A DNA stretch of 64,000 nt from Monarcha castaneiventris obscurior. Its lineage: Eukaryota; Chordata; Aves; Passeriformes; Monarchidae. Shown piece after piece: positions 55,301 through 64,000 of the stretch (positions are counted from its first letter, which is position 1; every line of letters starts with the position of its first letter). Under the pieces are notes generated by a model. The model was not told where the DNA came from. It saw only the letters and a list, made by a program, of their open reading frames with translations, and ran no database searches. Made by a program: the position numbers and the translations under genes. Location of the stretch: NCBI GenBank assembly GCA_026261815.1, contig JAMPIT010000856.1, positions 13,174,001 to 13,238,000 of the forward strand, given 5' to 3'.

Positions 55301-58300
55301 GGCTGATGTGGCCATGAGCAGGGTGATGTGGCTGGCTGCAGGCAGGGCAGCACCAGCCCACAGCCTTACACTGCCTTGCACATAAAACCACACCCAAAAG
55401 ATTGAGGATGTTTCCTCTATATCCTCCTCAAGCAAAATGGAGCAGTTCAGCGTTCAATGCTCAGAGTGAGCTGTGTAAGTTTGTGCTGGGAGACAGCAGA
55501 GCAGAACGGGATATTCAGGGCCTGTTGTGAGGATGCTGAGGAATCTGCTTTGCCTTGGCCCTTGGTTAATGCTGCACAGGTGGGAATTCCTGTGTGGATC
55601 AGGTCTGTTTTAGCAGGTGTGCTGCCAGGGAACTGAAAGGTTGCTTTGTTGGCTCTGAAGGTGCTGTAACTTAATAAACATTGAGGTTTGATTTTCAGAC
55701 TAAGAAATGGATAGCAGCTATTTGGGTAGTAACAACTTGTGTGCTATTCTCTGACTTGGCATGAAAAGAGGCTGCTACTAAACCAACAGGGGTTATTCTG
55801 GAGAGAAGGAAGTATTTATTTTGTCTGGCACTCCATGTCCCTTTTGCATAACAATGCATGATTAGTTCTTCTATCACTTATGAACTGCTTGGTTTGTCTG
55901 TGGCCAGAGTGAATTATTTATTTCAGCTGCTGTGATGGCCAACAGCAAGAAATTTCCTGTCCCTCTTAAATACAACCATTAATGAGTATATTAGTTAAAT
56001 GTATTTTATTTCTGCTCTTTGTTAACTAACTTCAGAAGTCTAAGGAAGAAACCAATATGGTTGTATGTTTATCAACAGGCCAAGTTCTGGTAGAAATCTC
56101 AAGAACACACAAGAAACTTAATGACAGTCTAGAGGAGAGTGTAAGTTAAATTATTTCTTCTATTTCATTTTGCTTGTGAAATTATAAATTACTTTTGCCA
56201 ATTTTTAATAACCCTTAATTAATTTGTTTTTAAAGTTCAAAAAATTTCATAAAGAAATTATATCTGAACTGGAGAAGAAAACAGACCTGGATGTAAAATA
56301 CATGACTGTAAGTACATTCAATTCTAAAACTCCTATTTTATTTGTCTATTGCTAATCAAAGAATTTTTTAAGACATTTTTTCCCAATATTTAATTAATTG
56401 ATACGAGCTTTAATCGAAATAAACTTTAGATATATAGAGATGGCCAAAATTTTCATGCTTAATTTAAGTTAAAAAGGGAACCCCTGTATGACTTCATATC
56501 TCCTTAAAACTACAGCAGCTGCTGAACCCATTTGGTGTGTGGGAGATCTTAGAGATCACAGCAACGCTTCTTATCCCTTACCCAGCTACGTGGCTGAGTG
56601 CATTGTGAGATGTTGTAAATGCTTTGATTGCAGGCAACTTTAAAAAGGTACCAAACGGAGCACAGAAGCAAACTGGATTCTTTAGAGAAGTCTCAGGCTG
56701 AGCTGAAAAAAATCAGAAGGAAAAGCCAAGGAGCGCGAAATGTAACGAAGTACGAGCACAAAGAAATGGAGGTCAGTGCCTTGTGTCTCGTGTGTTCCTT
56801 TCTCTGTGTCAGAACTGGTGAACAGAAAATGTTAATGGTTCCTCAAAGCTGGTTTGTATTAAAGGCACTGCTAGAGTGTGAACTGCAGCTGCAGTTGAAC
56901 TCTCACTGCACCACTGAATGTGTTCAGACACTTCTGCTCTGGTTCCTAGATTTCATCCCTTGGCCAAGAACTGATTTTTTTAAAAGTACCTCTGTAACTA
57001 CACCTTTATGCAGAGCTTTACACAGGGAGCCAGCTAAACGATGCAAATTCAGCAGAAACTTGCTATAATTTCCCAAAGTAGGCTGTGCCAGTTTGTGTTA
57101 CTGCCTTTCCTACTGCCTGTAATCCAGCATTGCCATCTTGAGGTGAAATCTGAAATGGCAAGACACCAAAGAGAAACTGTTTTAAAATTAGTAAATCAGA
57201 TTCTCATTGTCATGTGTCTCTCTGAAAATACTTGCCATTGATATTTTTATTTGCATGACACTTGTACTTCGTGCTGGCTTATATTTTTTTTTTTCCTCCT
57301 TATCTTTCTATTTTAATTTTCAAATAAAGCTTTGTGTATAAACACAGTATAGTAAACATAGGTAACAGTAGCTCCTATTTCTTACTACCTATTTTTTAAT
57401 CTACATTCATAACAGTTTTTTTAAGGTTCTGGGTCTGAGAGTTCAAGGATTAGCATTTAATCACAGTTTAGCCATGAATCCTCGTAATCTCAGATAAATA
57501 TAGTTTAGTCTTTTTAGTAACTCATTTCCCCCCCCTTCTAAATGAAGCAGAGATTCATCACAGCTTTGTGTGAATAAATGCAGCTGCAGTGGAGCAGACA
57601 AAGGTCATTAGTCTAATTTGAACACACCCCCCTCACAAACCCTAAATAGGCTGCTGATTGCCTGGAGGGACAATACACATTTACCTGATGAGATCAGGGT
57701 GTGCAGGAAAAGAGAGGGACTTAGGAGCAGAGCTACCCTCTCCCATCCTGTCTTTCCAAAAGCTTTTTCTAAGGCTTTTAGAGTTTACTTAACTAATTGG
57801 ATATAGCGTCAAATAAAACTCAGAGGCTCTATGTGATTCTTTTTTTCCTTTTTTCCCTCAGTATTTGGAAACTGTGAGCTCTCGACAAAGTGATATTCAG
57901 AGGTTTATTGCAGAAGGCTGCAGAGAAGCTCTGCTTGAAGAGAAAAGAAGGTTCTGTTTTCTGGTTGACAAGCACTGCAGCTTTACCCAGCACATGCACT
58001 TCTACCACGTTCAGGTCAGTGGTGTGAGCGTGAACAGAAATGAAACTCCTGAAATCCAGGCACACAGGAGATGTTGAGTATTTCCTGCAGCATGTAAACC
58101 AGACTGCCAGAAATAGCTAAGGAAGAGTGAAGTGCCAGACAAGTGTTGTGATCAGTTCATAGGAAATGTTTACAATACGCTGTTCTATGAAATGTATTGT
58201 AGCAAAAATCAAGGGTTACTGTGACTTTTTAAAAATCATGTATTAAGAAAAAATTACATGGACTGATCAGGTACTTCCAGTATCTGACCCTGCAAAAGAG

Positions 58301-61300
58301 TTGTTTTTACATCTTATTTGTTTCAAAGAGGTGTTCCTTAGAGGAATCTTAGAAAATGCTTCCATTTTGCTGGTGTAAACATCTTGGTGTAATGAAAATT
58401 AACCAGTGGGTTTGTGCAATTTTATGAAGAAGCCTGTCTTTGACGAGTATCTCTTAACTTGGATGCAGTGCGCAGACTTCCTAAAATCCAAGCTGCCAGG
58501 GTGGGAGGAAATCTGTAGTGATGCCACCAAAGTGCCTGAAAAAGTCAGGATGATGATAGATGAAATCAGGACCCCTGGTTCCACCCCGGTGTCGGGAACG
58601 CCGCAGCCTTCACCGATGGTAAAGAGAAACACCCTGGTACGTTGTTCCTCGTGGTCATGGGGTCTCCTCAGTGGGTGTGGAGTGGCTTCAGGAGGTTCTG
58701 TTGGACCTCAGCATTTGGGAGGGAATCCACAGTGTGTCTGAGCTGGAATATCCTGGGATTGGGTATGGAACCAAAATCGTTAAACTGAAGCTCTGCCATG
58801 GGAAAAACACACAGTGTAAAAGGGAGAGGCACACGTCCAAACAAGGCTCAGTCCTCAGGGCTTCTCCTGCAGAGCTCAGCCTCAGGGCTGCTTTTGTGCC
58901 AACCATTCCATTTCCTGCATTGTTGTCTGTAAGTAATAATAATTACATACTCAGTAGTTCAATGTAAACTTAAGCAAAATGTTATTTTCTAGTTTCTTTC
59001 CTTCTTCCCTTCATGATTATTAGCTTATTGGAGTACAGGTGAAATTCCCATTTCTGCCCATTTCCATGTTGTCTCATCAGTTGTTGAATTTCTAAATGAT
59101 TATAGAAAACTTCTAAACAAGAAAAATCTGGAGATCATTATGGTATTTGCAGAAAAAAAAGGCTGTTGTAGCCTTCCCACTAGCAAGTGTTTATCAAGCC
59201 TCTTACAAACCATTGATCAGCAATTCCATAGGAATATGTGGGCTTTATGTCATGTTTAAATGTGTATGGTTCAGGAATACTTAAGCCTTGCTCTCTAGAA
59301 TTCAATCTTGCAAAAAAGTTATTGCTGTCACCTCAGTATTGTGATACTGTTGTTTTTGTGACTCCAGATTGGAAATGATTTTTATCCTCATCAAGAAAAT
59401 GCATCCAAAGTGCCCCCAGCTCCCACGGGCAGGGCGTACACGAGCCCACTCGTGGATATGTTCAACAATCCTACAACAGGTCCCAAAGCACCTTCTGAAA
59501 AACTGAATCACTCAGCAGGTGAGTGTCCCTTCCCTGCAAACTGGGTAAGTGTGAATGCAGCCTTCAGAATTACCTCAGGGCTTCTCCTCTACTACAATGA
59601 TGTGAATTCCAGGATGTATAGAGGAGTAGGAAATGGTCTTTACAAAGGATTTATATCATTTACCTAACAGGACAGAGATGTGTTAGAAGAGAATGGTTTG
59701 CAGTAAAATGCAAGTCTACTTTTCCTGAAATTTAAAATCCTAGTAAGATTTGCTTGCCATGTGTCTAATATATTGATTTTTTTCCCTTTCTATGATATAG
59801 GACAGAATTAGGCCTAGATCACAGCATAAGAAATGCAGAACTCTTCAACGTGTAGTAGAAATTCCAGCATTTCTTCCTTAAAAATTTCTTCCTTGTATGG
59901 TCAAATAACACACAGTTTTAAGCCCTCCTTTATTTTTTTTCTGATAAACATATGGTGTCTAGAAAGTGCTGAGTATCTGCAAGTCTCCCCAGTGCTGAAG
60001 CTGAGTGCTGAGGCACATTTGAAAGTGAAAGTTGGATATTATACACAGTTCCTTTTTTTCGGAAGGGAAAATTTTCAAAGGCCTTTTACAGCTGTGATTG
60101 TTTAGCACTTTTCATGTCAAAAGAGGAAGAAAGTAGCCAGTTAAAACTTACAACTTTATGCCTGTTGGTTCCATTTTATTATGCTGGGTGTGTGCATATA
60201 AAGGCACATGCAGTTAAGAACTTCATGGTGATAAGAAACACTGGCAGTGAGAGTTGTCTAAGTACAAAGTCTCAGAACTCAGATTTGCACTTGAGTTTTC
60301 CTTTTATTTTTTTTCCTCTCAGATAATTGCATTTATTTCTGTGTGTCTAATTTTTCTTTGGTTTCTTTTCCTTTTTTTGACAGAGAATTCAGATGATGCC
60401 AGTTTATCACGTTCAACTTCTGTTGCCACAGGACTAAATATAATGAAGAGGCAAAAAGTGAAGACAATCTTCCCACACACTGCTGGAAGTAACAAGACAT
60501 TGCTCAGCTTTGCCCAGGGGGATATCATCACCCTGCTGGTGGCTGAGGAGAAGGATGGCTGGCTTTATGGGGAGCATGACACAACCAGACTGTAAGATAA
60601 TCAATACATTACCCACCTTGAACATGAAGTAAAAGTGTGTCTCACCAGACTGTGGTAGCAGACATTAGTAAATGGTTTTCCACCTTTTTTACTGGCTGTC
60701 ACTGATGAGGGACTTGGAGCCTCTCACTAAGGAAATTCTCTGCACATTATTTAGTTTTACACACTAATTTGGCATCATCAGAAATTGGTTTCTTCAAAAG
60801 TTTAATCTGTTTGCTGAGTCTGTTGTTTTGTCCACTGCTGTATTTTGAAAGATCTTTCCAATTTTATATAATATAAAAGACTTTTCCCGTTACAGAAAAG
60901 GATGGTTTCCATCATCATACACCAGACCACTGGATGAATCAGCAGAAGAAAAAGCCTTTGCCCCAGTGCCAAGGTAAAATTTTGGGTGGCACTTGCAGAA
61001 ATGCCCAGATCTTCACTAACATTTATTTAAAATGTTATTTTTGTGCTCATGTTCTTTAAGGTTCAGTAACGTGTACAGAAAATACTCTAACAGTCTGTAG
61101 TACAATGCCTTAATTATGTTAATGTGATTTTATGGTTACACACAGACCCAAGAAGTAGCTTTAACTCAGTCCCACTAACTCCAGGACACTGTGCCCCATT
61201 ATCAACTTCCAGCTCATGGATTTCTGTGCTTTCCTGGTGCTAAAAGCAGTGAGAGATGAATTCTGGCATCTGAGGATGGTCTTTGTTGGGTTCTGTCTTG

Positions 61301-63741
61301 CAGCCCTGCACCAATCCGAAGTGTTAGCTCTGTGAACCTCGTGGAGAAGGGGGAAGTTGTCCTCCCACCACCAGACTACCTGGGGGCTTCACAGACAGAC
61401 AGAAGGACAGAGCCTGCCAAAGGTGCTGCAGTGAAAACTCCCAGTGACAGAGGGGAGCAGGCAGGCCCGGTGAGTGCCCAGGCCAGGGAACCCAAATGTT
61501 CCACCCTGGGCTCTTCAACGGGGCCCTGGGATCTCCTACCTGACCTACCTGTGCTTGACTTCAGCCCTTTGACCCAGCTGTCTTCAGGAATATTGGGGGT
61601 TTGGCATTTTAGTCCATGCATCCTAACAGGAAGGGAGAAAGTTGGTCAGGGATGTAACTGACAGTAGCAGGAGAATTTGTACAGCAAAAGTTCTCAGCAA
61701 TGGACTCTGTCAGAGTCATGGAAAGAGTCCTCTGACTCATGGAAAGAAATTCTCACAGAAAGCAGTACAAATCCATCATCTCCAGTGATTTTAGAGCTGT
61801 TGAGACGAGCAGGATCAACATGGCCTTCAAGTGTGATTGTGCTCCAAGCCCTTGGAAGGTGCCAATCCAGCACGGAGAGTTCCGTGCCCTGGCACCAGGT
61901 GACTGACTAAAGAGCTTAAAAGAATTATGGAATGTGTGCAATGGTCTCAGGATCCCTGCACTGTTCTGCTGCAGTCACTCCATTCTCAGGAACAGGCACC
62001 TTCAGGGTTGTTTTGGTTTGTGGTGTTAGGTCAGGGGGTTTAGGAATAAATTTAAGGCTTGTGGACTAACATTCCTGTTGAAGCAGAAACCCAAGAGGAA
62101 CGGCAGATCAGTCAGTTGGCAGAGCTCTAATGAGAGCAGCACAATCTCTTTGGAAGCCAGAATGGAAACTGATAGCTCCTAGGAGTGGAAAACAAATACA
62201 TCTTTTTTGATAATCTAAATTTCCACAGGGAAAGCAAGATTAAAATAAATAGGAAATTCTGGAGTATAGAACAATGACCACTTTTGTTGAGGCACCTCCT
62301 CAGCAGCTGCTGTGACCCCATCTTAGGACAACTGCAGAGGAGAGATGCTGCACTTGCAACCAAGTGTTTTGTTCCAAAGTCACTATTTATTTTCACTCCT
62401 GCAGAACTTCCTTGTCTTTCCTGCTTCCATGCAAGTCCCCAACCCCCATGCCTCCATAGGCTTTGGAAATAAGCCCAACATTCTACTGGGCTGGCTTGTA
62501 CACTCATCCAGGATTTACAGACGTGTAAAACAGTCACTGGGACTCCTGTACAGGAGCAGGAAATTATTCAAGGCATCTTATTTTTGTTTCAGAACACACA
62601 GAAAAAGCAGCTCAGGGTTTCAAGAAGGAAAGATGAGGAATGGTTCTTGCCAGTGAAATCGTTCATGCTGTGCTACACTAGACAGTAATATGCACAATGG
62701 TGTCAGCTATTAAAAGAAAGACTTAGTCATTGAAATATCTTTGAGGAAGATTGGTGTTCAGTAAAATTTAATTGAGGCATTTGTTCAATTTTCTTAATTT
62801 TAATGGCTAATTAGGCCTAATTCTAAGGTCTAAGTCTATTCACAACTGATGTACTTGAGCAATTTCATTGGAATCACAAGCCAAGCATGAGCTCAGAACC
62901 TGCTGAATGAGGCCCTGAAACCCAGTGTGCCTGGAATGGAAAGCCTGACAGGCTTTGGTTCAGCACTGAGATTTGAAGTGTTAAAACCAAACTGGCCATA
63001 CAGACTAAGGACAGGGTCTCCTTCCCCTGGCAGGACAGTGAGATCACCTGCGGCATATTTCTATAAATTCATGTAAATATCTTTTTCTTTTGCAGAAACC
63101 TGACATGAATGGCATTATAAAACCACCTTTTCTAAGGTAAAATACTTTTACACTGATTTAGTTGTGTTGATTTTTATATTGGCTTGTTATTTTATTGATT
63201 ATAAGGGGAAATAAGGATGTTTATCAGTAATTTCTCTGTGACCTTTCTCAGGCACTGCTAGAACAATATGGCTAAAATTAGTTGCACTTTCCTCAAGAAT
63301 GGCATCAAGTGCAGTACAATAGAGGGGCCCTTCTCAGAAAAACATGTTTCTGCAGTAGTTTGAGCAGGACCTTTCTTTAACTGACTTTGAGGATTGAAAG
63401 CAAAAATCTTTGAAGACTGGGGGCTCTTTAAAGAAGTCCAGATGTAACTGGACATTAACGTCCCAAATTTTTGGATCACTGGAAAGTGACTCTTCATATT
63501 AAACCTCGTTTTAAAAACTGAAATGAAACTAAGAGTTGCACAGAATCCCTGAGCCTCAGAACCATAACTTACTGTTTGATGACAGCTTGGTTGAAGGACG
63601 TGAATGAATAAATTTGGGGTTGGATTGCAGCCAGCTTTCAAGTGACTTTATGCATTTCTTTTCAGTGGAGAAAACCCCTTTGCAACAGTGAAACTCAGAC
63701 CCACAGTAACAAATGACAGATCAGCACCGATTATCCGATGA
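31325..63741 (+). CDS. BAIAP2L1: BAIAP2L1 (IRTKS), whole spliced coding region, 14 coding exons
   Basis: Complete coding sequence of the I-BAR adaptor IRTKS (insulin receptor tyrosine kinase substrate). Joined exons give 1,527 nt and 508 residues plus stop, against 511 in human, with matching intron phases. Order of parts: IMD/I-BAR helical domain (about 1-245) with the basic cluster KKIRRK at 141-146; Ser/Thr/Pro linker with [11 protein letters not shown] and [10 protein letters not shown]3 (about 344-401, with W379, P394 and Y397); a PPPDYL motif at 436-441; and a WH2-like tail ending SAPIIR. In the known family the IMD binds phosphoinositide membranes and actin, SH3 recruits actin regulators such as EPS8, and the protein supports protrusions and microvilli. 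The start was chosen by family match ([17 protein letters not shown]) and a good Kozak context (CACCATG). No frameshift or internal stop. Identity is near certain. Confidence 0.97.
31376..39426 (+). other. BAIAP2L1 intron 1
   Basis: About 8.05 kb. It begins in the CpG island and is followed by a 140-bp pyrimidine tract (31473-31612). Beyond that it is AT-rich with no recognisable gene. A homeodomain-like palindrome lies at 34912-34939. Open frames in both directions, such as 33106-33561, have no family resemblance and are ignored. The acceptor is CACTAG before exon 2. Confidence 0.85.
31473..31612 (+). repeat. Long polypyrimidine tract in intron 1
   Basis: About 140 bases almost entirely T and C, with only a few isolated purines. 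It starts about 100 bp after exon 1. It has long T runs and a C-rich end (CCCCGTTCCCCCC), followed by AGCCATCCCGCAG, which resembles a 3' splice site. It may be a mirror-type polypyrimidine sequence, a PTB-binding tract or a decoy acceptor. Function is not shown. Confidence 0.85.
39427..39502 (+). CDS. BAIAP2L1: BAIAP2L1 coding exon 2
   Basis: Residues 18-42 plus the first base of codon 43 ([20 protein letters not shown], then EKAVN). This is a highly conserved part of the first long IMD helix and matches the human protein almost residue for residue. Acceptor CACTAG, donor GTAAGT. The 76-nt length leaves phase 1. Confidence 0.97.
39503..42259 (+). other. BAIAP2L1 intron 2
   Basis: About 2.76 kb of AT-rich intron with no recognisable gene or repeat family. 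It ends in a T-rich tract and CACCCCCAG. Confidence 0.85.
42260..42346 (+). CDS. BAIAP2L1: BAIAP2L1 coding exon 3
   Basis: Residues 43-71 and the first base of codon 72. The visible peptide runs [20 protein letters not shown] and on to SKELG. The AGRAYYD.LAKIG block is an IMD signature. Acceptor CCCCCAG, donor GTAAGT. The 87-nt length keeps phase 1. Confidence 0.97.
43423..43487. promoter_or_regulatory. Cluster of four forkhead-like motifs
   Basis: GCAAACA occurs at 43423-43429 and 43437-43443, and its complement TGTTTGC at 43465-43471 and 43481-43487. That makes two direct and two inverted copies in 65 bp. GCAAACA fits the FOX-family consensus. Binding is inferred, not shown. Confidence 0.35.
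50488..50534. repeat. Perfect inverted repeat, 14-bp arms
   Basis: Arms TTCACAAAATGGCA (50488-50501) and TGCCATTTTGTGAA (50521-50534) are exact reverse complements around a 19-base spacer. Inside the spacer TGA and TCA can pair further. It could fold as a compact hairpin, and is shorter than a usual microRNA precursor. It lies in intron 3. Confidence 0.9.
53141..53156. promoter_or_regulatory. 16-bp palindrome with TTCTGGAA core
   Basis: AGTGTTCTGGAACACT is an exact inverted repeat with a 2-base centre. The TTCNNGAA core resembles heat-shock or STAT-type sites. It lies about 130 bp upstream of the intron 3 CpG cluster. Regulatory role is inferred only. Confidence 0.3.
53272..53620 (+). promoter_or_regulatory. 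CpG cluster in intron 3, candidate internal promoter or enhancer
   Basis: Sixteen CpG sites in about 350 bp of otherwise CpG-poor intron, including a GCGGCGGCG block near 53473. A perfect AP-1/MARE-type word CTGAGTCA ends at 53431, and a GTTGCCAAGG word near 53481 resembles an X-box half. About 250 bp upstream is an A/T run with TATA-like words (near 53010-53040). No coding exon joins from here by family match. It could drive a shorter transcript lacking exons 1-3, but that is untested. Confidence 0.4.
53391..53421 (+). repeat. 11-bp tandem repeat (GGAGGCAGGAG)
   Basis: Almost three copies of GGAGGCAGGAG in 31 bp inside the intron 3 CpG cluster. The G-rich strand is the plus strand. Confidence 0.85.
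54043..54120 (+). repeat. Imperfect A-rich duplication
   Basis: CAGAAAAACATATTTAAAA-type words follow one another: ACTCAGAAAAACTGAGAAAA, then ACATATTTAAAAAC, then ACTCAGAAAAACATATTTAA. A 20-base word from the second copy also occurs at 13257-13276. Confidence 0.6.
56079..56140 (+). CDS. BAIAP2L1: BAIAP2L1 coding exon 4
   Basis: Completes codon 72 and encodes residues 72-92 ([20 protein letters not shown] and S). It matches the human GHVLIEISSTHKKLNESLDE segment of the IMD. Acceptor ATCAACAG, donor GTAAGT, phase 0 at the end. A second possible acceptor (TTCAG, ending at 56035) lies 43 nt upstream. Confidence 0.96.
56236..56307 (+). CDS. BAIAP2L1: BAIAP2L1 coding exon 5
   Basis: Residues 93-116 ([20 protein letters not shown], then KYMT). 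Basic and helical, part of the membrane and actin-binding face of the IMD. It is separated from exon 4 by an intron of only 95 bp. Acceptor TTTTAAAG, donor GTAAGT, phase 0 on both sides. Confidence 0.97.
56308..56633 (+). other. BAIAP2L1 intron 5
   Basis: 326 bp, AT-rich, nothing recognised. It ends GATTGCAG. Confidence 0.9.
56634..56771 (+). CDS. BAIAP2L1: BAIAP2L1 coding exon 6
   Basis: Residues 117-162. It opens [20 protein letters not shown] and carries [16 protein letters not shown], the basic Lys/Arg cluster (141-146) equivalent to the actin and lipid-binding patch of IRSp53-family IMDs. It ends EHKEME. Acceptor TTGCAG, donor GTCAGT. 138 nt, phase 0. Confidence 0.97.
56772..57861 (+). 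other. BAIAP2L1 intron 6
   Basis: About 1.09 kb. Reading continues open for some distance past the donor (to about 57068), but that extension has no family match, so it is read as intron. The 3' end is a strong pyrimidine tract and CCCTCAG. Confidence 0.9.
57862..58014 (+). CDS. BAIAP2L1: BAIAP2L1 coding exon 7
   Basis: Residues 163-213. It includes [20 protein letters not shown] and [20 protein letters not shown], the most conserved late IMD helix of the family. Acceptor CCCTCAG, donor GTCAGT. 153 nt, phase 0. Confidence 0.97.
58015..58468 (+). other. BAIAP2L1 intron 7
   Basis: 454 bp of AT-rich intron, nothing recognised. Confidence 0.9.
58469..58636 (+). CDS. BAIAP2L1: BAIAP2L1 coding exon 8
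   Basis: Residues 214-269. It starts [20 protein letters not shown], closes the IMD ([13 protein letters not shown]) and begins the flexible linker with [14 protein letters not shown], a Ser/Thr-Pro-rich segment likely to be phosphorylated. Acceptor GATGCAG, donor GTACGT. 168 nt, phase 0. Confidence 0.95.
58637..59367 (+). other. BAIAP2L1 intron 8
   Basis: 731 bp. Frames open past the donor but show no family match. The acceptor is ACTCCAG. Confidence 0.9.
59368..59518 (+). CDS. BAIAP2L1: BAIAP2L1 coding exon 9
   Basis: Residues 270-319 and the first base of codon 320. The first part ([14 protein letters not shown]) differs strongly from human. It then rejoins the family at [20 protein letters not shown]. 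It forms the proline-rich linker between IMD and SH3. Donor GTGAGT. 151 nt, ending in phase 1. Confidence 0.95.
59519..60383 (+). other. BAIAP2L1 intron 9
   Basis: 865 bp, AT-rich with a T-rich 3' tract, nothing recognised. Acceptor TTTGACAG. Confidence 0.9.
60384..60591 (+). CDS. BAIAP2L1: BAIAP2L1 coding exon 10 (most of SH3)
   Basis: Residues 320-388 and two bases of codon 389. Linker with [11 protein letters not shown], then SH3 strands: [40 protein letters not shown]. The Trp of the SH3 ligand pocket is W379. Donor GTAAGA inside the codon for Leu389. 208 nt, phase 2. Confidence 0.97.
60592..60895 (+). other. BAIAP2L1 intron 10
   Basis: 304 bp interrupting the SH3 coding sequence. AT-rich, nothing recognised. 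Acceptor CGTTACAG. Confidence 0.9.
60896..60973 (+). CDS. BAIAP2L1: BAIAP2L1 coding exon 11 (end of SH3)
   Basis: Residues 389-414 plus two bases of codon 415. It contains [12 protein letters not shown], the SH3 C-terminal strand with the conserved Pro394 and Tyr397, then an acidic stretch [13 protein letters not shown]. Donor GTAAAA is weaker than its neighbours. 78 nt. Confidence 0.96.
60974..61303 (+). other. BAIAP2L1 intron 11
   Basis: 330 bp, nothing recognised. Acceptor GTCTTGCAG. Confidence 0.9.
61304..61469 (+). CDS. BAIAP2L1: BAIAP2L1 coding exon 12
   Basis: Residues 415-470. It includes [20 protein letters not shown] and the proline motif PPPDYL (436-441), shared with human. The rest ([20 protein letters not shown] and so on) is a fast-evolving linker. 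Donor GTGAGT. 166 nt, ends in phase 0. Confidence 0.94.
61470..63095 (+). other. BAIAP2L1 intron 12
   Basis: About 1.63 kb. Several open frames on both strands without domains; nothing else recognised. The acceptor is TTTTGCAG after a T-rich tract. Confidence 0.9.
63096..63136 (+). CDS. BAIAP2L1: BAIAP2L1 coding exon 13
   Basis: A small 41-nt exon encoding residues 471-483 ([13 protein letters not shown]) plus two bases of Ser484. It matches the human ANGTAKPPFLS region. Acceptor TTGCAG, donor GTAAAA. Confidence 0.93.
63137..63665 (+). other. BAIAP2L1 intron 13
   Basis: 529 bp, nothing recognised. Acceptor TTTTCAG. Confidence 0.9.
63666..63741 (+). CDS. BAIAP2L1: BAIAP2L1 coding exon 14 (terminal)
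   Basis: Completes Ser484 and encodes [20 protein letters not shown] then PIIR and a TGA stop. This C-terminal tail is nearly identical to human and includes the WH2-like actin-binding motif of IRTKS. Its conservation fixes the end of the protein. Confidence 0.97.
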
Positions 63742-64000
63742 ACACACGTGTGCTTCTTCCTCATCAACACCCAGTTCCAGCAATGACAATTACTATCTCA
63801 ACTTGTCCTAAAAATTTATTTAAATGTAATTACTGTACAATAGACACATGTTGGAATGGAGCTCTGATGTTTTTTTAAACCTATAGTTTCTAACGAGGTA
63901 ATTGCTTTGGGCTAGTGTTTTGAGCACTTGGGCTTGATTTTACAGTATGCCTTTTTTTGTAGTAGGAATTGTGAAAATACTGGAGATAGTTTGGATACTT
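63742..64000 (+). other. BAIAP2L1 3' UTR, start
   Basis: AT-rich sequence after the stop. No AATAAA or ATTAAA signal is seen before the window ends, so the transcript probably continues beyond it. Confidence 0.8.

Larger units (their letters stand above)
42347..56078 (+). other. BAIAP2L1 intron 3 (largest)
   Basis: About 13.7 kb. It contains an 11-base C run (42554-42564), a cluster of four forkhead-like words (43423-43487), a 47-bp hairpin (50488-50534), a CpG and AP-1 cluster (53272-53620) and a small A-rich duplication (54043-54120). Open frames up to 156 codons (54836-55306) lack any known domain. This is the most likely place for intronic regulation of the gene. Confidence 0.85.

Noticed and set aside
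54836..55306. 156-codon plus-strand frame in intron 3
   Set aside because: No recognisable domain. Overlapping open frames occur on both strands in a locally GC-richer stretch, and there is no conserved splice context.
56772..57068. Open extension of exon 6 past its donor
   Set aside because: The sequence after GAG loses all similarity to IRTKS, while exon 7 resumes the family exactly in phase.

Overview
The window looks like nuclear DNA of a bird. It is AT-rich, with intron-bearing coding sequence and CR1 LINE 3' ends that terminate in the typical short ATTCTATG repeat. It also holds a solo retroviral LTR, and its one gene spans about 32 kb, compact compared with the mammalian locus. The species cannot be fixed from the sequence; a passerine is possible but unproven.

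Layout. Positions 1 to about 30,100 hold no protein-coding gene that I can support. This stretch has two CR1 fragments (7168-7245 minus, 16279-16516 plus), a solo LTR (22940-23414) followed by a small CpG-rich patch, and several AT-rich segments that could be regulatory. Positions 30,129-31,035 are a 0.9 kb interrupted hexanucleotide array (GAGGAT/GAGGAC) that abuts a CpG-island promoter at about 31,036-31,324.

From 31,325 to 63,741 the plus strand carries the complete coding sequence of one gene, BAIAP2L1 (IRTKS, an I-BAR/IMD plus SH3 adaptor). I reconstructed 14 coding exons. All have GT-AG junctions and consistent phases, and together they give 1,527 nt, or 508 residues plus stop; the human protein is 511 residues. 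Exons 1-8 encode the membrane-bending and actin-bundling IMD, exons 8-9 a Ser/Thr/Pro-rich linker, exons 10-11 the SH3 domain, and exons 12-14 a proline-rich segment and the WH2-like tail. The 3' UTR runs off the window end with no polyadenylation signal seen.

No tRNA, rRNA, CRISPR array, operon or clearly new gene system was found. The most notable structures are the promoter-abutting GAGGAT/GAGGAC array with its one-sided GAT to GAC change, a CpG/AP-1 cluster in intron 3 that could be an internal promoter or enhancer, a four-copy forkhead-motif cluster in intron 3, a perfect 14 bp-arm hairpin, and a possible overlapping upstream reading frame in the 5' leader.
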